This document shows, in pieces, positions 46,005 to 57,200 of a DNA stretch of 64,000 bases (within the stretch, counting starts at the first letter, position 1; every line of letters begins with the position of its first letter). Under the pieces are notes generated by a model. The model was not told the origin of the DNA and ran no database searches. It saw nothing but the letters and a program-made list of their open reading frames with translations. The position numbers were made by a program, and so were the translations under genes. Source of the stretch: Vitellaria paradoxa (taxonomy: Eukaryota > Streptophyta > Magnoliopsida > Ericales > Sapotaceae); contig CM034234.1 in the NCBI GenBank assembly GCA_019916065.1, positions 15,369,020-15,433,019 on the forward strand, read 5' to 3'.

Positions 46005-46194
46005 CAGTACTGCAGTTGGTTCGAGCTATTAACTCATCTCTCGTCTGCTCCTTTCCAGGAAAGTTAAAGCTTTTCAACTCATGACTTTGACAAGAGCCCC
46101 CAAGTATACTATATCAGACGGAATATTTCACATATTATTATATATTTTATTGACTGATTCAATTTCTCCATTCGGACCTTAGACGACTTATACA

Positions 46195-46202
46195 TATATA
46201 AA
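46195..46202 (+). promoter_or_regulatory. TATA box of the GLR gene
   Basis: TATATAAA 54 bp before the start codon, implying a leader of only about 25-30 nt. An alternative upstream start cannot be excluded. Confidence 0.5.
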
Positions 46203-46255
46203 TTAGCAGCAGGCAATCAATTAACTAAAACGTACGCGTTGGAAAATTGTGAATT

Positions 46256-49200
46256 ATGGGCAGCACAGAGTACTTTCTTGTCCTCGTGACGATCTCTCTT
46301 TGGTTCCATGTCGAGGTCGTTGCAAGTGAAATTAATCAAAATGAGAAGCCAAACACTTCGGCTCACGTTGGTGTGATTCTCGATTCGAACTCATCCATGA
46401 GTGCAATTGCAGAAGTTTGCATGGATATGGCTCTCTCGGACTTCTACGGTTCGCATCCTCATTACAAAACAAGAGTGATCTTACACAAGAGGTATTCCGA
46501 CGATATTGTTGGAGCAGCTTCTCAAGGTAACTTTAAAGGCTGAGTTTAATATCGAGTCGGTAATTATTTTTTTTTTTTTCTTAATACTTAAAAAGGTGAA
46601 AATCACTTATACCTCCAAAACTTTAAAACTTATCTTTGCATCCCTAATACTTTGAACTAAAATGAAATTATGAACAATATTAAATTTTTAAATAAAAAGA
46701 CAAAAATATTCATTCAAATTAAAATAACATTAAGGGATGAAAATATAGATTATATAAATTATAAGAGGTATAAGTATAATTTTTAAATTTAATTAGTGTC
46801 AATTTGATCTAAAATATAAGAGATGTAAAGATAGTTTTTAAAGTGTACAGTGTAAGTGATTTTACAGGAAGTGAAAAAATAGTTACGTCTTTTTATAAAT
46901 CTTTTTTTTTTTTTGTGTTATATGATTTTTTTATTTAATTAAACTTTTAATTTTGATTTTTTTTTATAGTTTCTAAACACGTTATTCATATTTATTAAAA
47001 AATAATTTCAAATAGAAGAATTTGACTTAGCTTTTTTTATTTGTAAATAATTTTTTTGTAATTTTTATAACAGCCTACCTAAGAATTATCAAACAAGAGA
47101 AATCAAATTTATGTAAGAGCAAGTCATATAAATCATAATGGTGGACCCGAAAAGGCTGACTGCTCTTTCAATCGGGGATAGAAATGCGAAAGAATTTATA
47201 TATTGTCTCTCTCTCTCTCTCTCTACATATATATATATATATATATGTATACAAGGCTGTTTGGAAGGAAAAAAACAAAAAAAAAAATTTGATATAAAAA
47301 TGACGCGTAACAAAATTTGATTGGAAGAAGTGAGTAACCTTTTATAACTTTTGGTAACTTTTAGTGGGTTTTGATCTTGTTAAATACCCTTTAATTTTTG
47401 GTAACTTTTAGTGGGTTTTGATTTGTTAAATACCTCTTATATGCATGTGCTTGAATATTCACTAAAACTAAGAAAAAGCAGCTAAGATAAGATTCTGTCA
47501 ATGTTTTGTTCTTCCTTCAAACGTCAAGTGGAAAAGATGAATTGTGTAATAGTCTGTTAAAGTCTATAATGATACAAAGGATATTAAACATAGATTTGAA
47601 GAAAGCACCAACTTTTGTTTAATCAAATAATAATCTCCTTTCTTCCATGGCTTAATTTAAATAAAAAATCAAGACTAGAAAAATTACTCTTAACATAATT
47701 AAAGAGCATAATATTTTCTAAGAATGAAAAAGGCTACCATTTTGACACAATGGCTGAAATCATTTTTCTGGAATTCTCTAGTCACAATCAAATATCGTAA
47801 ATCCAGTCCATTCGAAAATATACCAGGCATATTATAATGCTTAAAATCGACGTGGCAGCAAAAAGTTATAGCCAATTACCATAATCTCTCGTTTTCAAAT
47901 ATTGTAGGGCAATCTGACGTGCATCACCTTAAATACGAGTTTTTAGTTTATTTTATTTATTTAAATTTTGAAAGATTTTAGTGATCTTTAAAAATCCTAA
48001 TTAATCCGACTGTTTTCTTTTTCTTGTTTCTCTAATTACCCTATAATACACATATACACATATATAATTACAGGTGACCGTGTAATTGCAATATTTGTAA
48101 TCTCACAGCTGCATGCCTTTTTAACGTGATGCAGCCGTAGATTTATTGAGGAACGAAGACGTTATCGCCCTTATGGGGCTGCAAAGATTAACCGAATCCT
48201 CATTTGCCATAGAGCTGGGAAGAAGAACTCATGTCCCCATTATTTCATTACTCTCTTCAGCCGGCCCCTCTCTTCCTCCAACGAAGACGGATTTCTTCGT
48301 CCGAACAGCTCCGGACCATTCCTCTCAACTGAAAGCCCTCGCGACTGTTATCCAAGGGTTCGGATGGCGCGAAGTAGTAGTTCTATTTGAGAACACGGAG
48401 TCCGATAACCAATTCGTTTCTCATGTGACGGACGCTTTCACGGACGCCGAAATCGAAGTTCCTCGCACGATTTCCATTCCGGCGTCGGCTACGAACTTCC
48501 AGATTGCGAAGGAATTCAACAAGCTGATGAAAATGCAGACTAAGGTGTTCTTAGTGCACGCGACTCCTTCGCTGGCTTCGAGACTCTTCGTTCTCGCGAA
48601 GAAGATGAGGATGATGAGTAAAGGTTCTGCTTGGATTGTCACGGACAATTTAGCTAGTATGGTGAAATCCTTGGATATGGATGTAATCGAATCAATGGAA
48701 GGTGTTCTAGGGATTAGGACTCGAGTACCTGAATCGAAATATCTTGACAGTTTTGTAAAGAGATGGAAAAGGAATTGGATTTTGACGAAGCCAGATGAAA
48801 ATCCAGCAATGGAGCCAAACATTTTCGGCCTCATGGCTTATGATTTAGTACAAGTACTCGCTGTGGCCGTGGAGAGAATATGGCCATCGAATTCAACGTC
48901 ACCAAGGGCGAAAAACAGGGGAGTTTGGACAGGTTTTGCAGATTTAGGAACCTCTGTAGCCGGTGGAAGACTTCTCAACGAAATTTTGCGTACAGATTTC
49001 AAGGGTTTGAGTGGAGAATTCTTCCGAGGCCAATTACAGCCTTCATCGCAGTTTGAAATTTTCAATATGATTGGCAATGGAGAGAGAATTGTTGGATACT
49101 GGACTTCGGAAGGAGGAGTATCCCGAGAATTGGACTTAGCTCATCAAGAATCATCGACCGACTTGAATTCCACGAATGAGCTCAAGACGATCTTGTGGCC

Positions 49201-52037
49201 TGGGGACGCGCTGACTGCGCCTGTGGGCTCCCGCGCGGTCAGGTCACTGCGTGTGCTGGTTCCTAAGAAAGACGGCTTCTTAGAATTTCTTGACGTGTCC
49301 AGAAATAATTCCACAAATGAGACTCGAGTCACTGGCTATGTCAAAGATGTTTTCTGTGAAGCATTGAAGTTGTTGCCTTTTGAGGCTAAACCTGAATTCG
49401 TCCCCTTTTCTGGGACTTACGATGGGCTTGTTAAGGCGCTTTCCAACAAGGTTAGTTTCATTAACGTTCCTTTTCACTTCCTCTTACAATATAATAGATT
49501 TTCCCATAAACCCCCCCCCGGGGGGGGGGGGGATCTCGCAATTAGCACATATGAATATTCCTTTTTTAGTTTCTTTCTCACAATACATTGATTTTCCTAG
49601 AAACAAAGAAAAAAAAATTCTTGCGATGCGCATATATGCAGCGGAAGAAATCCGTCACACAAAGTATTATCTACTTTGGAAATAATGTCTGTATATTACC
49701 CAATAAGTAGGTCTACATCTTTGGGGATACATGCTCGCTCTTTCATGGATTTGTTTCTCTTAGAATGCCAATGTGCTATTTCGAACCCCTGAACTAATTA
49801 TATATAATAGTTGAGGATTACACTCGTTGATCCAGTTCAGAAGTACATTCGCTAAACTAGCTCAGCGGGTATACTTCTCAACTTATATTCTTTGTCTGAA
49901 AGGGCTTGGGTTCAAAGGGGAAGGGAAAGGCCGGGGCAGAAGTAGGTATTTTATCTAAAATAAACATGTACCACAAAAATGTGAGCCCACCTACCAAATA
50001 ATATATTAACATTACTTTTGATTACGAATTTCTCCTACTTTTAACCATTTTAATCTCATTTTTTCTTGACTAAATTTAGGCGTATGATGCTGTAATGGGA
50101 GACGTGACAATTGTGGCTAATCGAGCACAGTATGTGGACTTTACACTACCATATGCACACTCAGATATTTATATGGTTGTGCCTATAAAGCAAAGCAACC
50201 TCAAAGATATGTGGATTTTTGTGAAGCCTTTCAGTTGGGATCTTTGGTTGACAAGTCTAATGGCTTGCATCTTCGTCGGACTTGTAATTCGAATCTTGGA
50301 GCGCCGTGCAGAGAGGCCTAACACCGAATTTGAAGGACGACTTCACCAGAAACCAGCCATGCTCCTTTGGTTGCCATTCTCAGTGCTCTTCCTACCTGAA
50401 AGTAAATTCTTTGTTACCATCTGAATTTGCATTTTATCTTCCAGTTATTTTAACTCATTTCCTTAGTTAATTTTTTAGGATGGGGAGCAAAAACAAACAA
50501 ATATGCATATACATATATTTTGAGATAACGTCTCTTTGGAAACTGCTCAAGGCATGCATGTCCCAGAAATTTACTTTATTGTTTGAATATGAGATTATAG
50601 GGGTACATAATTTTTTTTTAACGTTTAATTATAAATTTATTTTAAGAATAATACCATCTACTATAGATTTCATTTATAATTAATATTATCTGCATATCAT
50701 GGGAGATGTTATCTAGATAAGAAATTTATAACTAAATATAGAATGAAACTTAAAAATGAAATGCTATTTCTTATTCAATCTTATACCCATGAAATACAAC
50801 AAGATTGTTAAGTAAATCAAAATCCCTCATCAGTTTGATATTAGTAAAACATTTATCCTCATAAACTACATCATGATGCACTTTTGAGTGCTTAACTACA
50901 TTAAAAAAATCTAATTGGTAATGTCTCCGATTTTTGTATCTTTGTTAATTATGCAGTAATATATACATACATATATATATATATAAGCACATATACATAT
51001 GATTCGTGTGCCTTCTACAATTTCCTAGCGTAGGTACGTAGTGATATTGTTTTATACATTTCTGGTTAAATCTTATCAATGGCATCTATACGTTAGGGCC
51101 ATAGATTCTATATTGTACAACATATGTTACTTTTTCCGTTTCCAGCTGTATTGATTAGTATAAATATATATTTCCTTAATCTAGTTTTATGAAAAATGTT
51201 TAATTATTCATACATTACAATACTATCACTGTCACACCATTTTAATATAATTTTCTAATACTATTTTTTTTATTGGAGAGCGTTTTTCATTTTTTTTTTT
51301 TTTTGTTGCCCATGTGTGCATTATTTTCTAACTGTAAAAGCAAATAAATAACTTAACAAAATCTTAGTCCTAAATGAATTAGAATTAGTTACATGAAATT
51401 TTTTTCTATATTCATTTCTATCGCATGTAATATGTTTTGCGAATTTATACAAAATTAAGTTCTTCTTCTCAATCTCTTTAACTCTCTTTGGATCCACTCA
51501 ATCTTTCTTATTATTGTATTTCTAGCTTTACGATGAACATAATTAAACTATTTTAAATAACATTTGAAAGCAAGAAACTAAATATAATGGTATTCTAACT
51601 TGATCATCTGATGGATGTGGTGGATAATTACAGGGCACTTGGTGGCTAAAAGGTCGTCTAGGTTTGTGTTGGTGGTGTGGTTGTGTATGAGTTATATTCT
51701 GATGCAGTTCTACACGGCAAACTTATCATCCATGTTGACAGTAGATCAGCTACAACCCTCCATAAACAAGGAAGGACAATACAAAGTTGGATATCAAAAG
51801 GGTTCCTTTGTGGAACAAATGTTGACGGAAAAGTTCGGATTCACCAAGGAAAGGCTCCAGCCATATTCGACAATGAAGGATTATGACGAGGCCTTGTCTC
51901 GAGGGAGTCGCAATGGTGGGGTTTCTGCTATTTATGATGATTTACCTTACATCAAGCTCTTCCTTCAAACTTATGGTGTTGACAAGTATAAGATGGTTGG
52001 GCCCATACAGAAAACAGATGGACTTGCCTTTGTAAGT

Positions 52038-52080
<43 letters not shown>

Positions 52081-52834
52081 CACACACACAAAATTTTGGG
52101 AAAAAAATTAGTTTCCTCCAGTACATTTTGGTCAAGAAATTTGATCTTGCAAAATTTTTGAATAAGTTTTTTAATTTGTAAAGGGTTCCCCTCCACTTAA
52201 AAAAGGGCCCCCCGGGGGGGGGGGGGTTTCAGCACTCATAATTGTTCCCCTTGTATAAAATTTTTTAATCTAACCCCCAACGTCAAATCTTGGTTGATAA
52301 CTGCAGTTTGATTTAACTCAATAAAGCTAAAAATTAATAACTTTTCTTGCTATTTAATTAATTAATTTGTTAATATCCATCCAGGCATTCCCAATAGGTT
52401 CTTATTTGGTATCTCCTCTATCAAAAGCGATATTAAATGTTACAGAAGATCATAAGAAAATACGTGAGATTGAACAGAAAAATTTTGGGCATGGATATTC
52501 TATTGAAGATGAAGTAGTTTCTCCCATCCATTCGGAAACTTCTAGCCTCAATGCTCGGTGCTTCGGAGGCCCCTTCATCATCACTGGAATCGCTATCACA
52601 ATTGCTCTTGCCTATTCTGAAATGAACTCTGTGTGGTGCCGAAGATTAAATGAAAATTTGCCTTCTAATGGGACTGACTTAGTATCAAGAGCTCACCCTA
52701 CGGTAGTTGAAATGACAATGACTCGAGATTTTCCAACAGCTAACAATACTATTACTCGTGAAGAACAACTTTCTCGTCAGACTTCCAACTATGGTGATAC
52801 AAATGTTTCCCAAGATGTAGCATGTACAATTTGA
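46256..52834 (+). CDS. GLR: Glutamate receptor-like ion channel (clade II-like GLR), five exons
   Basis: Exons 46256-46526, 48135-49450, 50080-50401, 51634-52031 and 52385-52834, all with GT/AG borders, join in frame to 918 residues. Plant GLRs are amino-acid-gated, calcium-permeable membrane channels. Domains: signal peptide (about 1-24), amino-terminal ligand-binding-like domain (to about 440), S1 (from about 461, with the ligand-binding Arg in VANRAQYVDF at 544), M1 (582-602), pore loop (620-635), M3 (646-668, ending FYTANLSSML), S2 (with AIYDDLPYIKLFL), M4 (828-848) and a cytosolic tail of 70 residues. The five-exon layout is the common one for angiosperm GLRs. Phe662 stands where many relatives have Ser or Thr before YTANL. 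No stop or frameshift was found, so it is probably functional. The clade II call is by layout and needs a tree. Confidence 0.93.
47205..47250. repeat. (CT)n(AT)n microsatellite in GLR intron 1
   Basis: CT run followed by an AT run. Intron 1 (46527-48134) is otherwise AT-rich and also holds a partial duplication of TTGGTAACTTTTAGTGGGTT at about 47350 and 47398. Confidence 0.9.
49511..49532. repeat. C9G13 homopolymer palindrome in GLR intron 2
   Basis: Nine C directly followed by thirteen G, in otherwise AT-rich intron sequence. A similar C6G13 tract lies in intron 4. Confidence 0.9.
49851..49980 (+). mobile_element. Possible tRNA-derived SINE fragment in GLR intron 2
   Basis: A box TAGCTCAGCGG (49858-49868) and B-box-like GGGTTCAAAGG (49908-49918; final C of the consensus replaced by G) at tRNA-like spacing, followed by a G-rich segment. 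No acceptor-stem pairing or target duplication was established, so it is not a tRNA gene. Confidence 0.5.
50425..51614. other. GLR intron 3
   Basis: Intron 50402-51633 is AT-rich and carries no recognisable element apart from short TA runs (about 50963-50985) and poly-T (about 51288-51304). Confidence 0.6.
52039..52090. repeat. (CT)n(CA)n microsatellite at the start of GLR intron 4
   Basis: Begins eight bases after the exon 4 end (52031) and runs CT then CA. Confidence 0.95.
52208..52226. repeat. C6G13 homopolymer palindrome in GLR intron 4
   Basis: Preceded by GGG and followed by TTTC; isolated in AT-rich DNA. Confidence 0.9.
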
Positions 52835-53439
52835 CCACAGACAAGATCACTTGTTTTACTAATTGAAATTTTGACGAGGGGATGTTACATTGTATATTGT
52901 TTTTTCCTGCATCATATATGTTTTATACAAATATATTATGCATATATGTGCACATGTATATGCGTTATTTGTGTTTTTATGTGTGCACAACTAAGAGTCT
53001 ACTTTGATTGATTAATTATAATTTTGTTTAGATAACTTTCATCTTTGTATGCACGTTATGTTATAGATCCAAATTAGTTAGGATCCAATTGTCAAATTGG
53101 TTAGTTAATATAATGGTTGTTATGAAGTTTATAAATAGAGAGTACTGTAAGAAAAGATGTTACGGAAACAAATTGTCATTTTTGGGAACTAATTTCGTTG
53201 GAAGAGAAGGATTGATCTCGTATCAAACTCATTTTCCTTTATTTTCTCTTTCATTTTCTTACTTGCCAATCAACAAGAAGTAGGTTCATTTCAATTGACA
53301 TCAAAGCACTTTCCTAGTGCAGTGTTCTTGAATGGAAAAATTTTTAAATTCAACAATAGTGGAAGATGAAATGACTGATGCAGACTATGAAAAGTTTCAA
53401 CAAAATCAACAACAAATCAATTAAAGAATCAGCAAAGTC
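52835..53439. other. GLR 3' flank
   Basis: AT-rich; presumably holds the GLR 3' untranslated region and polyadenylation signals. No gene supported. Confidence 0.5.
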
Positions 53440-54094
53440 ATGAAATAAATGGAAATTCAGAAGCATTTCCTTGCTCAAGAATTATTAAGAGGCTATCATA
53501 AGTATATTGTCACTGCCAAGTGTGCTTCCAAGGTTGACATTAAGAAAGCCTATGATTATGTGAGAAGGGAGTTCACAGGGGATACCTTAAGCTAATGGGC
53601 TACCTTCCTAGGCTCATCAGCTGAATCAAAGCTTGTCTCTCCAATCTAATGTTCTCTATAAACATTATATTGGGGTTCTTTCAAGGCAGAAGAGGGATCA
53701 GACAAGGTGAACCTATTGCTCCATATATATCTGTCATATGCATGAATGTGTTGTCAGGTATAATAGCCAAGAAGATTGAACCAGCAGTGGGATTTGAATA
53801 CCACTGGAGATGTGGTAAAACCAAGACCTCCCATCTGTGTGTTGCAGACAGTCTTTTCCTGTTCTGCAAAGGGAATTCCAAATTTCCAATATTGGCGCTG
53901 AAAGAAGGGATTGATTTGTTCTCAAGTTTTTCTGGATTAGATCCTAATAGGGAGAAGAGTGAGGTGTATCTCTTAGGAGTTTACTCTAGAGAGGCAATGG
54001 TGATAGATGAAATTTTGAATTTTAAAAAAAGGGAATCTTCCTGTAAGATACTTGGGTGTGCCGCTGATATCCACCAAATTAAAGGCAGCAGATT
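53440..54094 (+). pseudogene. Older LINE reverse transcriptase, 5' part (split by a younger LINE)
   Basis: Translation in shifting frames gives AQELLRGYHKY (about 53477), KVDIKKAYDYVRREF (about 53532), FFQGRRGIRQGEPIAPYISV (53676 onwards), HLCVADSLFLFCKGN (53830-53874; the catalytic ADD has become ADS), FSSFSGLDPNREKSEVYL, and finally YLGVPLISTKLKAAD ending at 54093. This is an L1-type plant LINE RT with stops and frameshifts. The next residues of the protein (CQPLS...) are found 5.6 kb away at 59693, beyond the younger LINE. Confidence 0.88.
54089..54094. repeat. Target-site duplication (left) of the younger LINE
   Basis: CAGATT, repeated at 59687-59692. The last T merges with the poly-T tail, so the exact length is uncertain. 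Confidence 0.65.
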
Positions 54095-54206
54095 TTTTTT
54101 TTTGAAAAAGATAAGTAAAAATTTTATTTCAAAACACTATGGGATAGCATCAGGATGATGCTTACATATGCTACAAAACTTTACTAAAATCCTTAGGCCG
54201 GGAGCC

Positions 54207-57200
54207 TCAATTCAAAGTATCTAGGAAGTTTAGAAATGAGACAAGATCAATATTACTTCCCATACTCTCCCATTCACATAGATTGCTTAGGAGTAGGCTC
54301 TTAATTTTCATAGTTGTCCTTGATTCGTCTTCGAAAATCCTTCTGTTGCGCTCTTTCCAAATTAGCCAAAAGAGACAGAAAGGGACCAAGTTCCAGGTGT
54401 GCTTTTTTCTTGTGGACAAAGTTTGCCCCCACCATAACAGTAGAAACCTACCAAGATCCTCCGGGAAGGCTAGCTGAACACCAAAACAGCTAAGTAACAA
54501 GTTCCATAGCTCAGCTGACCAGCTGCAATGTAAGAACAGATGAGCTATTGTTTCCTCTTGCAGTAGGCATAGTGGACAACGATTAGCTAGCTGGAGACCA
54601 CGGAGCTTTAGGTTATCCATCGTCAAAATTTTTCCTTTGACAGCACACCAAATAAAGAAAGAAACTCTAGTAGGAACAGCTGCCTTCCAAATTTTTGACC
54701 ATGGGAAAATGTCCTTATTGCACCCAAGTAAGAAGGAATAGAAAGATTTCACTGAGAACTCCTTTTTGCTTGAGATCCTCCATAAGGCAGAATCTGCAGA
54801 GTTGGATCTTTTTATGGAGCTAAGGAGTTCCATCAAGGACAACAAACTGTCAACCTCCCAGTCGTTTACCTCCCTGCGTAGCTCCACTGTCCAGCTGCTT
54901 TGGGCATCTACTCCGCTGCAATAATCAGCAACACTAGCTTCTTTATTGGCTGCAATTGCAAAGATTTCTGGAAAGATGGCTGAGAGGCATCCAATGCCTA
55001 GCCAATCTTGTTTCCAAAAGAGGATTCTTTCACCATTCCCAATCTGCCATGATATGCAGCTGTTAAAAGAGTGCCAAAGCCCCCTAATTCCTCTCCAAAG
55101 ACCAGAACCATGAGGACTAGACACAGCTGCCGAGGACCAGCCTCCAAAATCTTCACCATATTTAATTAAAATCAGCCTTTTCCAAAGACTGTTATCTTCC
55201 TGGATAAACCTCCAAAGCCATTTGCCAAGTAGAGCCTCGTTGTTCAATCTCAGTTGCCGCAAGCCCACTCCACCAGCCCCTAGAGGACTACACACAGCCT
55301 TCCAATTTACAAGGCTGAATTTGTGGGCCTCCTCAAACCTACCCCAAAGGAAATCTCGTTGCATTTTTTCAATAGCCTTGATAACCGAGATGGGGGCAGT
55401 AAATAGAGAGAGGAAATATGTTGGAAGGCTGGCTAGGACACTCTTAATGAGTGTAATTCTGGCCCCAGTTGAAAGATAATTTTTTTTCCACCCTGCCAAT
55501 CTGTTCCTACACTTTTCAAGAATCGGTTCCCAAATCTTTTTGGATTTGAAAGTGGCACCCAGTGGCAGACCAAGATAGGTTGTGGGAAGGGATCCAATCT
55601 TGCACCCCAAAATGTTTGCCAAATCACCCAAATCAGCAGAGGGACCAACAGCCATAACCTCAGATTTCTGTAGATTGATTTTAAGCCCAGTGACAGCCTC
55701 AAATCCTAATAAAGTGCATCGAAGATGGCCCAACTGAAGCAGGTCTGCCCCACAGAAGATGATAGAGTCGTCAGCAAACAGTAGGTGGGATATACTAAGT
55801 GAAAGATTATCATTGCCGACAGAAAACCCCTCAATGAAACCAGCCTTTTCCACTTGCTGCAGCATTCTACTGAGAGTTTCCATGATTAGGATGAAGAGAA
55901 AGGGAGAGAGGGGATCTCCTTGTCTTAATCCACGAGAAAAGGCGAAGAAATCTTCAGGGGAGCCGTTGATCAAGATCGAAAAGCTTGCTGTTGAAATGCA
56001 CCAGCTGATCCATTGAATCCATTTGTTGCCAAAACCCATTCTTTTTAATAAGTAGAGCAGGAAATTCCAGTTTACATGATCAAAAGCTTTCTCAATGTCT
56101 AATTTACATACTAAACCTTTCCCTTTCTTCTTAATCTTTGAGTCTAGAACCTCATTTGCTATTAGTACAGCATCCAAGATCTGCCTGCCACCTACAAAGG
56201 CATTTTGAGAAGGTGAAATCAGTGGTTCGATGGCAGACTGCAGTCTGCTGGCAAGGACCTTGGAGAGGATCTTGTAAACAGCCCCAAGTAGACTGATAGG
56301 CCTGAAGTCCTTAATGTCAACAGCACCAGCTTTTTTAGGGACAAGAGCAATAAAAGTAGCATTAACACTTCTTACAAATCTGCTGCTTTCATGAAATTCT
56401 GTGAAGAATTGCAGCAGGTCCTCTTTGATGACATTCCAGCAGCTCTTAAAGAAAGCGATGGTCCAACCATCAGGGCCAGGAGCTTTTTCTCCATTAAGTG
56501 CATTGATGGCCTTGTAGATTTCTGCCTCAGAGAATTGCTTTTCCAGCTCATCAGATGCAGCAGGATTGAGCTGGGTAAATTCTAGATTATCAATCTTTGG
56601 CCTCCAACAGACCTCTTCTTTGAAAAGCTGCTGGTAGAACTTCAAGATACCCCTTCTGATTTCCCTCGGTTCTTCAGTGATGGAGCCATTAATCCTTAAC
56701 TTATCAATCCAATTTCTTCGTTTGTTTGCTGTGGCCATTTTGTGAAAGAACTTAGTATTCCGATCCCCTTCTTTAAGCCATTTAACTCTGGACTTCTGCC
56801 TCCAACTGATTTCCTCCATTTGAAGAATTTTCTGCAGCTCCTGAATTTTACACTTCCTGCTGCTTCTATCCAAATCAGTGAGCCCACCTTCTTCGTCTAA
56901 AGAGTCCAGCTGTTGAATGTCATTTTGTAGTTGTGTTTTCTGAAGATCAAGTCTTCCAAAGACCTCAACATTCCACTTCTTTAAATCAGCTTTGAGACTT
57001 AACAATTTCTGCGTCAACCTGTAACTGGCTGATCCATAGAAATGATAGCTTTGCCACTTTGCAGCTATCATGTCTATGAAGCCTTCTGCGAGCAACCACA
57101 TATTCTCAAACCTAAAGGGCTTCGGTCCACTCTTTAGACCTCCCCCATCCAACAGAATTGGGAACTGATCTGAGACTGTTCTGGACAAGGTTTTTTGAAA

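Noticed and set aside
45857..46084. 75-codon frame upstream of GLR
   Set aside because: Made of Pro and Lys runs from the duplicated C and A homopolymers.
47089..47320. Frames on both strands in GLR intron 1
   Set aside because: Translations of the CT/AT microsatellite.
48421..49477. Minus-strand frames of 62-137 codons opposite GLR exon 2
   Set aside because: Antisense shadows of the exon.
49851..49980. tRNA gene in GLR intron 2
   Set aside because: A box is good, but the B box is imperfect and no acceptor stem closes the structure.
51615..52181. 188-codon continuous frame as the end of GLR exon 4
   Set aside because: Beyond 52031 it reads through a GT splice donor into Ser-Leu and Thr-His microsatellite; exon 5 supplies the expected S2/M4 sequence instead.
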